A DNA stretch of 64,000 nt from JBQTII01 sp052387905 (GCA_052387905.1 JBQTIR010000009.1:1-64000); one strand, 5' to 3'; shown: positions 45,501 to 48,603, numbered from the stretch's first letter. Numbers and translations: made by a program. The notes: generated by a model not told the origin, from the letters alone.

Positions 45501-47869
45501 CTCGGTGCGCCGGCCAACCCCAGCCGCGCCGCCTGCCACCGGGCGTAGTCGCCGTAGGTGACCGGGAGCGGAGCCCAGTCCGGCGCGCGGTCGGCGCAGC
45601 GCGCGGCGTAGGCGGCCGCCAGGTCGACGCGGAGCAACTCCAGCGACCACCCGTCGATCGCGATGTGATGGGCCACCAGGACAAGGCGCGCGTGCGCCGG
45701 GCCCACCTGTAACAGGTGGGCGCGCACCGGAGGGTCGGGGTGCAGGGCGATCCGTTCCTCGGCGGCCGCCGCGACCGCTGCCTGGACGCGCTCGGCCGCG
45801 ACGGTGGCAATCCTGAGCGGCCAGTGCGCGGAGGCTGTGGGGAGCACCCTCGGTGTGGGCCCACCGGGGTCGGCGAACACGGTGCGTAAGGGTTCATGAC
45901 GTGCCATCAGGTCGTTCAGGGCGGTTTGTAGCGCCGCGAGGTCGATCTCACCCCGCAATTGCAGGGCGAGGACGAGGTTGTCCGAGGGCCCGGATTCGTT
46001 CAGCGCCGCGGTCACCCACATGGCGACCTGGGCCGGCGCGGGCGGCGTTGGCCCGTCCGCGGAGGTGGGCTCGAGGCTGGGGGCGAGCCGGCTGCCACCC
46101 GAGGGCTCGTCGGTCTGCAGGGTCGTGATTGCCGCGGCCAAGCCGGCGGGCGTCGGGTGGGACAGGACATCACGCAGCGTCAAGCCGCCGACGCCCAGCA
46201 CCCGGCGCAGGCGGACCAGCAACAGCCCGGCGAGCAGGGAATGCCCACCGAGGTCGAAGAAGTCGTCGTCGATCCCGAGACCGGCCGTATCCTCCCCGGT
46301 ACTGCGTCGGCGGGTCGTCGCCTGCAGGTCCAGCACGCCCGCGAAGGCCTCGACGACCGCGGCCTGCACCTGGGTTCGCGCTGCTCCACCTCGGCCGCGG
46401 TGCGCCGGCGCAGGCCCGGCCAGCGCGGCGCGGTCCAGCTTGCCTGCGGGGGTCCGCGGCAGGGCATCGAGCACCAGCAGCTCGGCGGGGACCCCCGCGT
46501 CCGGCAGGCGCCCCAGCGCGAAGGCCCGCACCGCTGCCACCTCCGCCGCCGGATTGCCGAGTACCAGGTACCCGACGAGGCGGCCTTGGTGGGCGATCAC
46601 CGCCGCGTCTGCCACCCCCGGTGCCTCGCGCAGGACCGCCGCGACCTCACCGGGTTCGATCCGGTGCCCGCGGATCTTGACCTGGTCGTCGGTGCGGCCG
46701 ACAAAGCGCAGCACGCCGCGCTCGTCGACCGCCACGAGATCACCGGTGCGGTACATCCGCCCGCCCGGCTCCCACGGGCAGGCGACGAAGCGGCTCGCGG
46801 TCTCGGCGGGCCGGCCCTGATAACCGCGGGCGAGCGCGGTTCCGGACAGGTACAGCTCGCCCTCCCCCGTGGGCACCTCGCGCAGGTTCGCGTCGAGGAC
46901 CACGGCGCCGGTGCCGGCGACCGGCCCGTCGCCGAGGTGAGCCGCGCTCCCGCCGTGCCAGCCGTAGGCGTCCACCGTCGCCTCGGTCGGCCCGTAGAGG
47001 TCGTGCACGGCCACACCGGGCAGCGCGCACAGTTGCTCCCACAGCGCCGGCGGGGTCGCCTCGCCGCCGACCAGCAGCACCGACGGGCAGGTTCCGGGCT
47101 CCAGCAGTCCGGCGGTGGCCAGCACCGGCAGGTACGTCGGTGTGGTGTCCAACATGTCCACGCGGTGGGTGCGCACGGCCGAGACGACGACGTCGGGGTC
47201 GCGGTAGTCGTCGATGACCACCAGTTCATGGCCGTCGAAGAGCCAGAGCAGCGGTTCCCACGACCCGTCGAAGGAGAAGGTCGCCAGATGCGCGACGCGT
47301 GCCGTGCGCCCGAGCGCGGCGCGGGCGGGCGTCATCAGGTCACGCTGGTGGGAGGCGAACAAGGCGCCCAGCGCGGCTCGGGTGAGCACGACACCTTTGG
47401 GCCGCCCGGTGGACCCGGAGGTGTAGATGAGCGCGGCGGCACCGGAACCGGGGACCGGCCCGAACGTGGGGGTGGGCGCTGGCGCGGCGACGGGCTCACC
47501 GCGCGGATCGAGCAGGACCCGGGCCGGCCCGTACGGGCAGCACGGCGCGAGGTCGGCGGTCGTGAGGACCGTCCGCGTGCGGGCGTCGTCGCCGATCTGC
47601 TGGCGGCGGGCGGCCGGGAGGTCCGGATCGAGGTACACGTAGGCCGCGCCGGCGCGCAGCACTCCGAGAATCGCGGGCACCGTGAGGGCACGGGGCAGGC
47701 ACAGCGCGACGACGTCCTCTCCCCTGGCGCCGGCGGCGTGCACCGCGGCCGCGATCGCGTCGACAGTCGCACTCAGTTCGGCGAAGGTCCACCGCCGTGC
47801 CGAGGTGCGCAACGCGGGCACATCGGGTGCGGTCCGGGCCAGGTCGGCCAGCAGCGACAGCGGCGTCAC
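21377..47869 (-). CDS. Giant 8-module nonribosomal peptide synthetase for a siderophore
   Basis: 8830 residues, 25 catalytic and carrier domains in one chain: A1-T1, C2-A2-T2-E2, C3-A3-T3, C4-A4-T4-E4, C5-A5-T5-E5, C6-T6, C7-A7-T7, C8-A8-T8. Every A domain has the TSGSTG-type A3 motif (TSGTTG in A7), YGPTE and GK(L/V)D. Every T domain has its serine (GGHS in T1, 3, 6, 7; GGDS in T2, 4, 5, directly before E; GGNS in T8). C domains after E domains (C3, C5, C6) read PLTPLQEG or PVTPLQEG as D-L type; C2, C4, C7, C8 look L-L type. Module 6 has no A domain, and no TE or reductase follows T8. The GTG at 47869 overlaps the acyltransferase stop (GTGA-type). Product: an eight-carrier peptide with hydroxamate groups, inferred from the neighbouring monooxygenase and acyltransferase. 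Confidence 0.95.
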   Translation of the reverse strand: MTPLSLLADLARTAPDVPALRTSARRWTFAELSATVDAIAAAVHAAGARGEDVVALCLPRALTVPAILGVLRAGAAYVYLDPDLPAARRQQIGDDARTRTVLTTADLAPCCPYGPARVLLDPRGEPVAAPAPTPTFGPVPGSGAAALIYTSGSTGRPKGVVLTRAALGALFASHQRDLMTPARAALGRTARVAHLATFSFDGSWEPLLWLFDGHELVVIDDYRDPDVVVSAVRTHRVDMLDTTPTYLPVLATAGLLEPGTCPSVLLVGGEATPPALWEQLCALPGVAVHDLYGPTEATVDAYGWHGGSAAHLGDGPVAGTGAVVLDANLREVPTGEGELYLSGTALARGYQGRPAETASRFVACPWEPGGRMYRTGDLVAVDERGVLRFVGRTDDQVKIRGHRIEPGEVAAVLREAPGVADAAVIAHQGRLVGYLVLGNPAAEVAAVRAFALGRLPDAGVPAELLVLDALPRTPAGKLDRAALAGPAPAHRGRGGAARTQVQAAVVEAFAGVLDLQATTRRRSTGEDTAGLGIDDDFFDLGGHSLLAGLLLVRLRRVLGVGGLTLRDVLSHPTPAGLAAAITTLQTDEPSGGSRLAPSLEPTSADGPTPPAPAQVAMWVTAALNESGPSDNLVLALQLRGEIDLAALQTALNDLMARHEPLRTVFADPGGPTPRVLPTASAHWPLRIATVAAERVQAAVAAAAEERIALHPDPPVRAHLLQVGPAHARLVLVAHHIAIDGWSLELLRVDLAAAYAARCADRAPDWAPLPVTYGDYARWQAARLGLAGAPSELARGQLTWWSTALGDAPPECTLIGDRASDIVGRAGAEGVLIVDLPAEVGHALAVVARELHAGETAVVHAGVAAVLARVGTAAEPGPAGRRGDVVLGMPIAGREDPALARAVGMFVNTMAVRVQVSEELSFRQLLQRSRDAVLDAAAHADVPFDWVVAALDRARVPARNPIVQVFVGHQSVAERNFSFGALAATEIDVPTATAGLDLSVDLVTVAGTATRSLVFAYDVRRYDHATIAAFAQRLQRLFAAAAADPDAALGSWDARNPDERRALESCEPPRTPAPGAPLLEQLRTSPGRLVTAERAWTSAQLYTYAAQLGAALSRSGLGPENLVAVILPRASTVPALLGVWAAGAVVVPLDPEAPPVRLRQVLRGAGVRAVLTDDATWAHLADLPGVRRVDLHDTDPATAALPLRPAPTQAAYVVHTSGSTGEPKGVVVSHASLVNLLASHRERIFTPATERLGRMLRVAHTTAFSFDASWDPLLWLFAGHEVHVLDEIADPAAVASAVTARRCDVLDGTPTFVRALFGAGVLETPVAPSVVIVGGEAVPADLWSALTERPGLDVHDLYGPTEACVDSFARSRLAGGVEGAQPVANTAAWVLDARLRPVPPGVFGELYLSGAGLARGYLGRAGPSAAAFVANPFGPPGARMYRTGDRVRWHRNRLEYAGRTDEQVSLRGMRIEPAEIAAALRTHPGVQDAAVLLTAGHLMGCVRAAASVDPEDLRRYLATRLPQPMVPARIVVLDQIPRTAHGKVDRAALLALAVDLDARGRPLPTDAAEPSSDTEAEFCAMFAAVLSLAKVGPAENFFVLGGDSIGAIALVARARAAGWMITPRQLFEQPTPAALAAVATHVAQNAAAGSEELVEAGAQSELIPATPIIAWLAGLGTAMTRYHQSVWLAVPPEVTAEHLDAGLTALMHRHELLRAVVVDVDQGWSLRVEPRAAVAGAAVRTWAGAAPQVVAAGTAAALGHLDPRRGRMLAAALFTTADSGAGTGPGPANRLFLAVHHLVVDAVSWPTLCEDLARAVTAVIAGRAPDLPAPSGSFRAVAARLAASRTDEAQLERWAAMLAAGTPLLGSRVPDPARDRAGDLVETTVNLDTATTRALLGPVPANAGTGITEVLLTAVATALTALAGPYPGGHLVTLERHGRDIPAAAGLDLHRAVGWFTVEHPVRLDLGGLDLTAITTDPDAAAGALARIRAQVGAAGEPSSFGIARHLDPGGAARLAALPAPLVAVNYLGRTPAGDGSQPWTAVEADTVDGLTLPSFADPQMAAPYALEVNAVTVDGPHGPRLRVTWAHLPQLLSQAQVDRLAGTCVATLSALAAGAAEDPSPPVVIEAAPAPLVEVTPQDRAALGAEPGDEIWPLTPLQEGFLYHDLRGGAGETYTLVRVLECRGDLDARRLRQAGAHLLDAHPILRASFRRDTVGRPYAVVPPTADLAWRYLERPAADDGGLEAVARAAVAEEESRRFDVATGPLLRMTLIALRPQVHLLVITEHHLITDGRSSALLVSELFDRYAGRTPPPVLDNGWADFLRWRAARDLTAARDAWARELGDRTEPALLYPAEVGPAASSTRLPVEVPDDGARAVVAAARSRGLTPASLACALWALVIADLLGQDDVVVGTTVSGRPAQLAGADHTIGMFANTVPLRVRCDPGSSVFEVAARVQSSRAAMWEHDHLGLAEITEAAGPGAAFDTLVVLDAPTPDEVEVDADALTVRDLGAAERAHYPLALDVGSGQGALTLTLEYRPDAVDHSAAQAVADRLGRLIAAAAADPQRPLAAIDLTEAAPEGSDEASPSPLPVAGPVSLPEFFAAQVAARGQAPALSGQDRDGRPVVLTYAALDARARRVARALRREGVGTADVVAVLADRTVDLVAAVLGILRAGAVYTFLDPAFPQARIAAMLAEAAPAAILTEPAMWTRCAGGQSPHLDLHEILDAADDDSSDPALDEDLGRALTADDAAYLIFTSGSTGRPKGVLVPHGGAAKLVATQQQRLGVDASAVILGFASFGVDVAFWEMCLAFGSGGRLALVPTPLRHPGRELVDWITEADVTVLALPPAVLGALPEDAILPLGATVLCGTETVGPDLVRRFAPGRRMFNCYGPTEATVNATLGRCDPDDPSPVVPIGHPDPGVRALVLDRWLRAVPEGSIGELYLCGSLARGYLGSVALTAERFVAAPGGPAGARMYRTGDLVRRDGTGALIFCGRVDDQLKVRGHRVEPAEIEAALRAQAAVGGCAVVVRGDALVAFVEPAGGVDPDELDPAMLRTGLRAQLPPALVPSAVVVLAALPRTPAGKLDRAALPATAAPAPASRAPRDAREALITSIFADTLALPALGPDADFFAAGGHSLTAARLVARLRAAGVDVDLPALFADPSPAGIAARLGGAHPSAAGPRPRPDGAPQRLSPAQERLWFLHQLQGPDSTYNTALTLRLRGRLDLAALQAALVDLTLRHETLRSLVRSDDGRGVPQLLEASPLLRCVNAPADRDELAGVLAREAAIGFDLAGAPPVRVSLWSRPGEDAVLLLCIHHIATDAASESILLADLRLAYLARAAGTAPHWPPSALTYSDAVAWLGERLGNDADPASRAAELRRWWADELRGVSAVTPLPTDRDHPPLLDPSAGVVTFDVPAPLAARMRAAAARAGVSAAMLTQAAVAALLHRLGAGTDIVLGIPVTGRPVAELDEVVGLFVNTVALRLDLSADPTPAQLLARTRERALAAHAHADLPFEAVVAASGITRSPAHTPLVSVIVDYRHAEAPAASHWGTLAISAHPLELPAAMADLTFTVAETDTNTEFGAGAALTGTIEYRTALFDRAGIEELTQRYLKVLTAVVDDADRRISDIDVLLPAEKRVQLGDGARPGLPGAPAALATLAAQRPRAQVLVSDHGTLAAADLDAAADAVADLLSAQGIGTEDVVGLLLDRAEVVPAIFGVLRAGAAYLPLDPALPDARLRALVADAAPRVVLTSAEHCARVPAGTVALLAPGAPAPGAPAAGAGRRPVPSAARAAILHTSGSTGSPKGVVLTAGGLAHLLAAHRETLFSLEAARAGRPLQVAHITAFAFDASWDPLLWLLDGHRVHVITEVGDPQAILARLRAERIDVLDTTPSFLRALISEGLFAAGHPYPGPSVIVLGGEATDLALWRTLAARRGANVHDLYGPTEATVDAYARRAGVSGQCFGPVGGAGVLVLDERLRPVPAGVAGELYLTGPGLARGYLGRPAATAERFLACPFAPGERMYRTGDAARRLRDGRVQILGRLDEQVKVRGVRVEPGEVAAALRSLPDVAEAAVVASAGQLTGYVVLRREATAFDPERLRTALIAVLPAALVPSVVLCLDALPLTATGKLDTAALPAAAGPAAGREPSTPAEVDVAAVMADLLERPGVAATDSFFALGGDSITALRLIARLRERGWTLTARAVLEQATVEGIAAAALRAGPQVPSPQVPDGGADGGASPIALTPTMAWLLGLGTPISSYHQSTLVQLPLGADPDLLAAALDAVLDRHPMLRAALVRADGGSPDRGHGVGQAHLVVAPRTEAGAALLRDGADPGVAVAALDPETGVMLRAVLVAGGAGPALFLAVHHLAIDAVSWPLLLADLRAAYDALAAGQRVLGGPAPTPFALYSGAVAGRVGDAATLAELATWAAVLGRPRPLGHRRADPARDLMGSVLRHEVRLDPDTSAALLTRPGSEVEDVLLAALALVFAPTREDRAVVVNVEGHGREWENLDLTATIGWFTTEHPLRVTLPEQVGDGAAALEAVRAARSVIPGDGRGYGILRHLDPLAGPVLADYPAPEITLNYLGRRHHGAGGAPWQPIESGQIALPPEADPAMAAPFALEVTAQIVDDEAGPVLVLDWASPAGVFDEASSRAQVARMHNALREVISSGAPDAGDAPLIALTDADRHRLRAQVPGDFEVWPLTPLQEGLLFHTEAGEGAGVYLVQTELDLIGELDPAALRAAADALLARHAPLRSGFHHLADGRAVAVVPAVVAMPWREVDTGGDPAALAALARAEAAAFDPRVAPLMRMALSRISADRHRLVVTEHHLICDGWSAPTVESDLFALYAGRALPEVVPFTDYLRWLADQDHEGARSAWIDAFADLEAPTLVPVAAPGSTATGEAAAPVSRTLELTAATTAALAATARAAQVSVTHLVALAWARLLTAVTGSVDVTFGMTVSGRPGALPGAQDIVGPLLTTVPVRLRLDPRASLSGAARTFAAGYAATADHHYLGLPQIQRAVGAGELFNTLVVVENYPEGPEPVGSGLRVEHVGGDDPTHYPVTLTAIPGSRLRLDLSHRRDLVPHAVAKAWLDEVGAVLIAAATRPEVTFGELASAPPGSPALPPHDDGPADLLDVLAELARRSPQTPVLATSRARFDASGLLARTGRIAALLTDAGAGPESVIAVLASRAEMVPAILGVLAAGGAYLPLDAELPPDRLAYLVRDSGATLVLHTGALRPLAELIAGEVPRVNLDAELPAGPFTARPAAPDAAAALLYTSGSTGRPKGVVLTRGALANLFASHRETLMAPARTALGRAARVAHIATFSFDGSWEPLLWLFDGHELHVIDDYRDPVEVVTAVRAHGLDMLDTTPSSLPVLADEGLLEAGTCPSVLLVGGEATPSSLWQRLCALPGVAVHDLYGPTESCVDAYGWHGGSAAGPAGPVRGVGVAVLDPFLAPVPRGGAGELYLSGAGLARGYTGRAAETASRFVAAPAGEPGARMYRTGDLVHVAADGTLRFLGRTDDQVKIRGFRIEPAEVAAVLRSAPGVGAAAVLAIEGRLIGFLVPARGGAGPDLAQVRAQLASTVPDALIPAHLVVLAELPRTAAGKLDRTQLRVLARQAVAAPRAPRKPRPGPESQLCTLMAAVLGVATVSPDDSFFALGGDSILAMRLVSRARDGGLGLRPRQVFEHPTPAALAAVAELVTPAAGPAVDGVGFVPATPAVAELAELTEAAGVQARTYHQAMLLTAPPELDASVLSALLHLLSERHDLLRARLVGSLSGGDLGFEVPAAGPTCADALRVCDHDEAAAAFAAAVADLDPRAGRMWNAVLVAGTADVPGRLFLAVHHLVIDGVSWRILLHELGLAYPALAAGAAADLGPRPQPFRAHALAAQARAGAAREHAERWVQELRGPTISIGARAADPRRDRVADTSELDVVLPADRAAALVTTVPLAARTTADDVLLAALAIAVGHGRPQHADASLVVAVEGHGRAGWGDGLDRTGTLGWFTSMHPVRLPIAAMDVVGPGGAVRALRTVKELRRGMPGGTDGQDYGLARYLDPQAGPLLRALPAPEVVLNYYGRVHEHGAGAEAAQELWFTPVPDAEAMLPPASPPDLPVTSALEIDAEVLAGGELRIRLSAPVAAIAPAALAQFRDAFTAALAELAACADEAGALTPSDVELLALTQDELDEVSATFGAVPAQLWPVTPLQEGVLFHLELGAATGTYLSQTVLALDGAWDARRLRTALDALIERHDALRAGFLRTRSGTWVSAVAAGAPAPWSEHDLATAADPEPMVRALAAEEAAALAASDLGRPPLIRGCWVRLGPDRHRLILTQHHLLTDGWSAPLVHADLLALYAGAELAPAPSYSAFLRYLHAQDAAAGKAAWRRALAGVVPTLLAAGAVPAEQVPRRVELEFGDIDVLALAAAAGVSPAVLVQTAWAALLARRTGCGDVVLGLTVSGRPADLPGADQTVGLFINTVPARVRFRGGDTVGAAAGRVAQDYAATLDHQFLSLADIAATTGHRELFDTLVIVENYPEGPRGGPGPGLAMTLLTEDDPTHYPLTVVIDAGAALSVTLEYRADLFDVDEARALARELAALLRDPDAALAGVPAALPVEALPVDADASLAAGPAGPAGPAVSGRASGDLARLIAALMAQVLERAQVGGGEDFFAAGGHSLLAARLANRIRSSTGAPLMLRDVFTHRTPTALARAITAGLTGSAAPRAELVAGPQPERRALSAAERRLWFLHAHDEIDSAAYHITIGLRLRGELDVDALQRAFGDLMQRHDTLRSCVEVIDGEPFARVLPEFEVPLRRCGAIGEQDLAARVGELAAEPFDLAVDPPVRAYLFETGPADHILLLVLHHIAADEASDDPFFADLAAAYAARTLGQVPDFAPLPVSYADYARWQRDLLGDRADPMSLASRQLAHWRAVLAGAPQELTLAADRARTAGFDGRGATVTRSLPVEVGLALRSLAHQIGATEFMVTLAVVNAWLTRHGAGEDIVVGTPVAGRDDDRLAGLVGLFVNSVPLRTDTGGDPSLRTLIERTRAVTLDALANADLPFEELVAGLNPDRVRGRHPVFSVMVAHQQTDRSSWELAGLEISDVEAVADTAKFDLGIELATRPDGGLELAVEYALDRFDPATAERLVDRLVVVLRDGLAHPDRSLSRLQVRTNAEITAQTARNDTASGYPLTTFAEAFARAVSSNPEAVAVRCADSALSYAALAERVGRIAAALRECGVVRGDVVAVLTPRGVDQIAALIAVMTAGAAYLCLDPADPPGRRASLLADSGAAAAVSTADLSALLHPLPVVCLDSPLPEPEPGPAPSLSPLDAAYLVYTSGTTGTPKAVVVTHEGVAKLIATQELRLGLAPGDVVSQFASFAFDVAFWELCMGLLSGGCLVVVPEELRLPDDNLARYLRDHQVTVAALPPAVLAAFPPGVVLPSGARLLCGTEAVPPAVIARWRPAHKVFNCYGPTEACVNATLGRTREDAQTVPIGVPDPDVTIAVLDARLAPVPDGVPGELYLGGRGLARGYLGRPGLTAARFVADPSGPPGARMYRTGDRVRVNAAAELEYLGRTDDQLKVRGHRIEPAEVEAVLAAVAGVGAAAVAVHGDVLVGYLVAAPGQAPPQTALVRAHAIAVLAPAQVPSVLTVLDSLPRTAAGKLDRLALPAPAVTETGPDRTPDAGLTQIVCDLVTDVVGAAASAHDDFFALGGHSLSAVHLVSRLRALLGREVSVREIFDNPTPARLAHLLAGGGHRRQRPSLQPDPDPASGAPLSPAQARLWFLDALSGPSPVYTVVPIAALLRGPLDVNALRTAVTNLMQRHETLRTVLPERDGAPVQLVLPAGPALEVYEQPASGPGDVEALVAEAAATSFTITTHAPVRARLHRLGPDEHLFTLAVHHIATDGGSQGPLLADLHAAYEAARQGREPGWRPLPVNYRDYTRWQRDYLGEASDPASLAARQLSYWRAALAGAPAELALPTDRARPALSSGAGGEVEFTLDADLHAALAALARAHGVSMFMLTHAAVAALLSGLGAGTDIPLGAPVSGRLDHALQDAVGFFVNTLVLRIDTSGPITFAELLARVRERTLDALAHQDLPFEQVVEMLNPPRSRARHPLFTVMASFEYAETEGLSLGDLAVEEVESAATTAKFDLDITLTDLGAGKAPGTGVRGDRELAGAIEYASDLFDRATIVALADRLIALLRAVVAAPDLPCSRIDLLGEAERTRILSVWSGPRAPGTEPGPEPATVLEAFATQVAQRPHEPAVTDEFGARLTFAALDAASTPLAHRLRAAGAGPERLVGSMWPRDAGALVTLLGIVKSGAGVLPLDPQYPAAHLRQICDQAAPVLVVTTSELADRVPAGVRTLIVDGPAAEVAAPAPALPAIHPDTTAYVVFTSGSTGRPKGVLVSHRNLAALFASHRRDLYAPTVDRVGGRRVRAGHAWSFSFDAAWQPQLWMFDGHCVHVITEATRRDPELLAAAIRAQQLDFLELTPSAFGAVLDADPDLRMPLAAVGGEAVPPALWSRLSAQPACVNLYGPTESTVDALLAHLGDHPDPVLGRAVHGTRAYVLDEALRPVPERVYGELYLAGAGLARGYLGRPDLTAERFVADPFGPAGSRLYRTGDVVRFTAGGQVEFAGRADDQVKIRGFRIEPGEVEAALGTHPAVAAAVVLVRDGVDGPRLVGYVVPVIGQECTLDGAGLRRYCAQTLPAHLVPAVVVVLAALPMLPNGKVDRAALPTPDPAGRPAGRPPRNGDESTLCALLAEVLGLAAVGIDDDLFELGGNSMMVVRLRARIAVELGWDLRVADVYANPTVAALSALRPGGPARL
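24570..27670 (-). other. NRPS module 7: C7-A7-T7
   Basis: C7 (LSAAERRLWFLHAHD) has HHIAADEAS, with Glu in place of the Gly of HHxxxDG. A7 reads YTSGTTGTPKAVV (near 7340; Ala for the usual Gly after PK) and has the same pocket as A3 (D-V-W-A-L-G-C-V-N-K). T7 has LGGHSLSAV (near 7712). Confidence 0.8.
27690..29280 (-). other. NRPS module 6 without adenylation domain: C6-T6
   Basis: C6 (LWPVTPLQEGVLFH, QHHLLTDGWS near 6340) ends around residue 6598. After a short Ala/Pro/Gly linker the next domain is T6 (FFAAGGHSLLAARL near 6674). About 480 residues of A domain are missing; no A3, A5 or A10 motif occurs between them. The linker encodes GPAGPAGPA from 9-bp direct repeats (27955-27986). Confidence 0.9.
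27955..27986. repeat. 9-bp direct repeats in the C6-T6 linker
   Basis: GCCCCGCAG is repeated head to tail about three and a half times, giving Gly-Pro-Ala triplets in the NRPS. It lies exactly where the adenylation domain of module 6 would be expected. Confidence 0.85.
29290..33780 (-). other. NRPS module 5: C5-A5-T5-E5
   Basis: C5 starts VWPLTPLQEGLLFH with EHHLICDGWS. A5 (YTSGSTGRPKG near 5280) is a close copy of A1, with FSFDGSWEPLLWLFDGHEL in both and the same pocket D-G-E-D-L-G-L-V-D-K. T5 has LGGDSILAM (near 5664) and E5 has VHHLVIDGVSW (near 5850). Confidence 0.8.
33790..38320 (-). other. NRPS module 4: C4-A4-T4-E4
   Basis: C4 (LSPAQERLWFLHQL) has HHIATDAAS, so the usual Gly of HHxxxDG is Ala. 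A4 has HTSGSTGSPKG (near 3800), pocket D-A-D-D-V-G-L-V-D-K. T4 has LGGDSITAL (near 4182) and E4 has VHHLAIDAVSW (near 4370). The residue is epimerised. Confidence 0.8.
38340..41440 (-). other. NRPS module 3: C3-A3-T3
   Basis: C3 begins IWPLTPLQEGFLYH and has EHHLITDGRSS, as for a D-donor condensation domain after E2. A3 (FTSGSTGRPKG near 2755) belongs to a second A subtype with VDVAFWEMC, LALPPAVLG, CGTE and FNCYGPTEATVNATLG. Pocket read by eye: D-V-W-A-L-G-C-V-N-K, identical to A7. T3 has AGGHSLTAA (near 3134). Confidence 0.8.
41480..46070 (-). other. NRPS module 2: C2-A2-T2-E2
   Basis: C2 has HHIAIDGWS (near 732), A2 has HTSGSTGEPKG (near 1214), T2 has LGGDSIGAI (near 1600), E2 has VHHLVVDAVSW (near 1795) and RHGRDI...GWFTVEHPV typical of E domains. 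The residue is delivered as the D-form. Pocket read by eye: D-A-D-D-I-G-L-V-D-K, nearly the same as A4. Confidence 0.8.
46110..47869 (-). other. NRPS module 1 (loading): A1-T1
   Basis: A1 spans about residues 1-485 (A3 motif near 150, GKLDRAAL near 475) and T1 is centred on GGHSL near 542. No starter C domain precedes A1, so no N-acyl cap is added by condensation. Pocket residues read by eye (GrsA numbering 235-331 plus the invariant Lys): D-G-E-D-L-G-L-V-D-K. This is identical to A5 and similar to a published ornithine/hydroxyornithine code (DMENLGLINK). Boundaries are approximate. Confidence 0.8.
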
Positions 47870-48453
47870 GACCGGGGGCGGATCATCAGCGCGGCCCGCT
47901 TGTGCGGCAGCGACACCTCATCGAGGAGGGCGAACCCGGCCCGGGCGAACATGGCCCGGGCCGCGCCGTGGCCCGCTTCCGGATCGGCGAGGATCCGGGT
48001 GCAGGCCGGGTCACTTTGCCACAGCCCCTCGCAGATCACCCGGACCAACGTGGTGCCCAGCCCCTGCCCGGTCCGCGTCTGGTCGCCGATGGCGAGGTGT
48101 ATCCCGAGGTCGCCAGGCTGGGCGTCGTAATGCGCGGCGACCACGTCCCGGGCTGGCCGGTAGATCTCGACGTAGGCCAGGTCAGTGCCTTCGCGGGAGG
48201 CGATCCACGGGCGGGAGTGCTCACCCGCGGTCTGCGCGGACAGCTCCTGCGCCCAGCGCTGCGCAGGCCAGGCCTGCCCCCACCGGGCGGCGATGTGGGG
48301 GGAGTTCATCCACTGGTGCACCAGGGCGAGGTCGACGCCGGTGCTGCTCGCCCGGCGCAGGGCCCACCCCTGACCTACCGCCGGGGTGGGCGGCGGACCG
48401 GCCGCCAGCACCGCCGCCGAGCAGACCTCGGTCACCGCGCGCGTGGTCGACAT
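47866..48453 (-). CDS. Siderophore N-acyltransferase (IucB/MbtK-type GNAT)
   Basis: 195 residues. Resembles the acetyltransferase family that acylates N-hydroxy-ornithine or -lysine: HQWMNSPHIAARWGQAWP near the start (the H-x-WMN-x-P pattern), YVEIYRPARDVVAAHY, the acyl-CoA loop TRTGQGLGTTLV, and DPEAGHGAARAMFARAGFALL. Likely converts N5-hydroxyornithine to an N5-acyl (probably acetyl) hydroxamate. The ATG at 48453 is preferred over an in-frame one at 48510, which would overlap the iron box. The stop overlaps the NRPS start, so both are translated from one transcript. Acyl donor not determinable here. Confidence 0.88.
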   Translation of the reverse strand: MSTTRAVTEVCSAAVLAAGPPPTPAVGQGWALRRASSTGVDLALVHQWMNSPHIAARWGQAWPAQRWAQELSAQTAGEHSRPWIASREGTDLAYVEIYRPARDVVAAHYDAQPGDLGIHLAIGDQTRTGQGLGTTLVRVICEGLWQSDPACTRILADPEAGHGAARAMFARAGFALLDEVSLPHKRAALMIRPRS

Positions 48454-48501
48454 ACCTGCTCCCCATCGAGATGGACCGGGCCGTCGGTCACGTCTGCTGT
48501 G

Positions 48502-48520
48502 TGAGGCCAAGCTTACCTAA
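48502..48520. promoter_or_regulatory. Iron box upstream of the acyltransferase-NRPS operon
   Basis: Read on the minus strand, TTAGGTAAGCTTGGCCTCA keeps the TTAGGT half and the spaced CCT. It matches about 14 of 19 positions of the DtxR/IdeR consensus. It lies about 50 nt upstream of the acyltransferase ATG. An adjoining CCTTAC (minus strand) extends the palindrome, so the real site may be shifted by a few bases. Confidence 0.65.
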
Positions 48521-48603
48521 GTAAGGCTCACGTTCGTCCATGGCGGGCCGGTGCCCGCCACCTCCGCACGGCTGCTCGACCTGCAGCGTCACCCCCAACG
48601 CCC

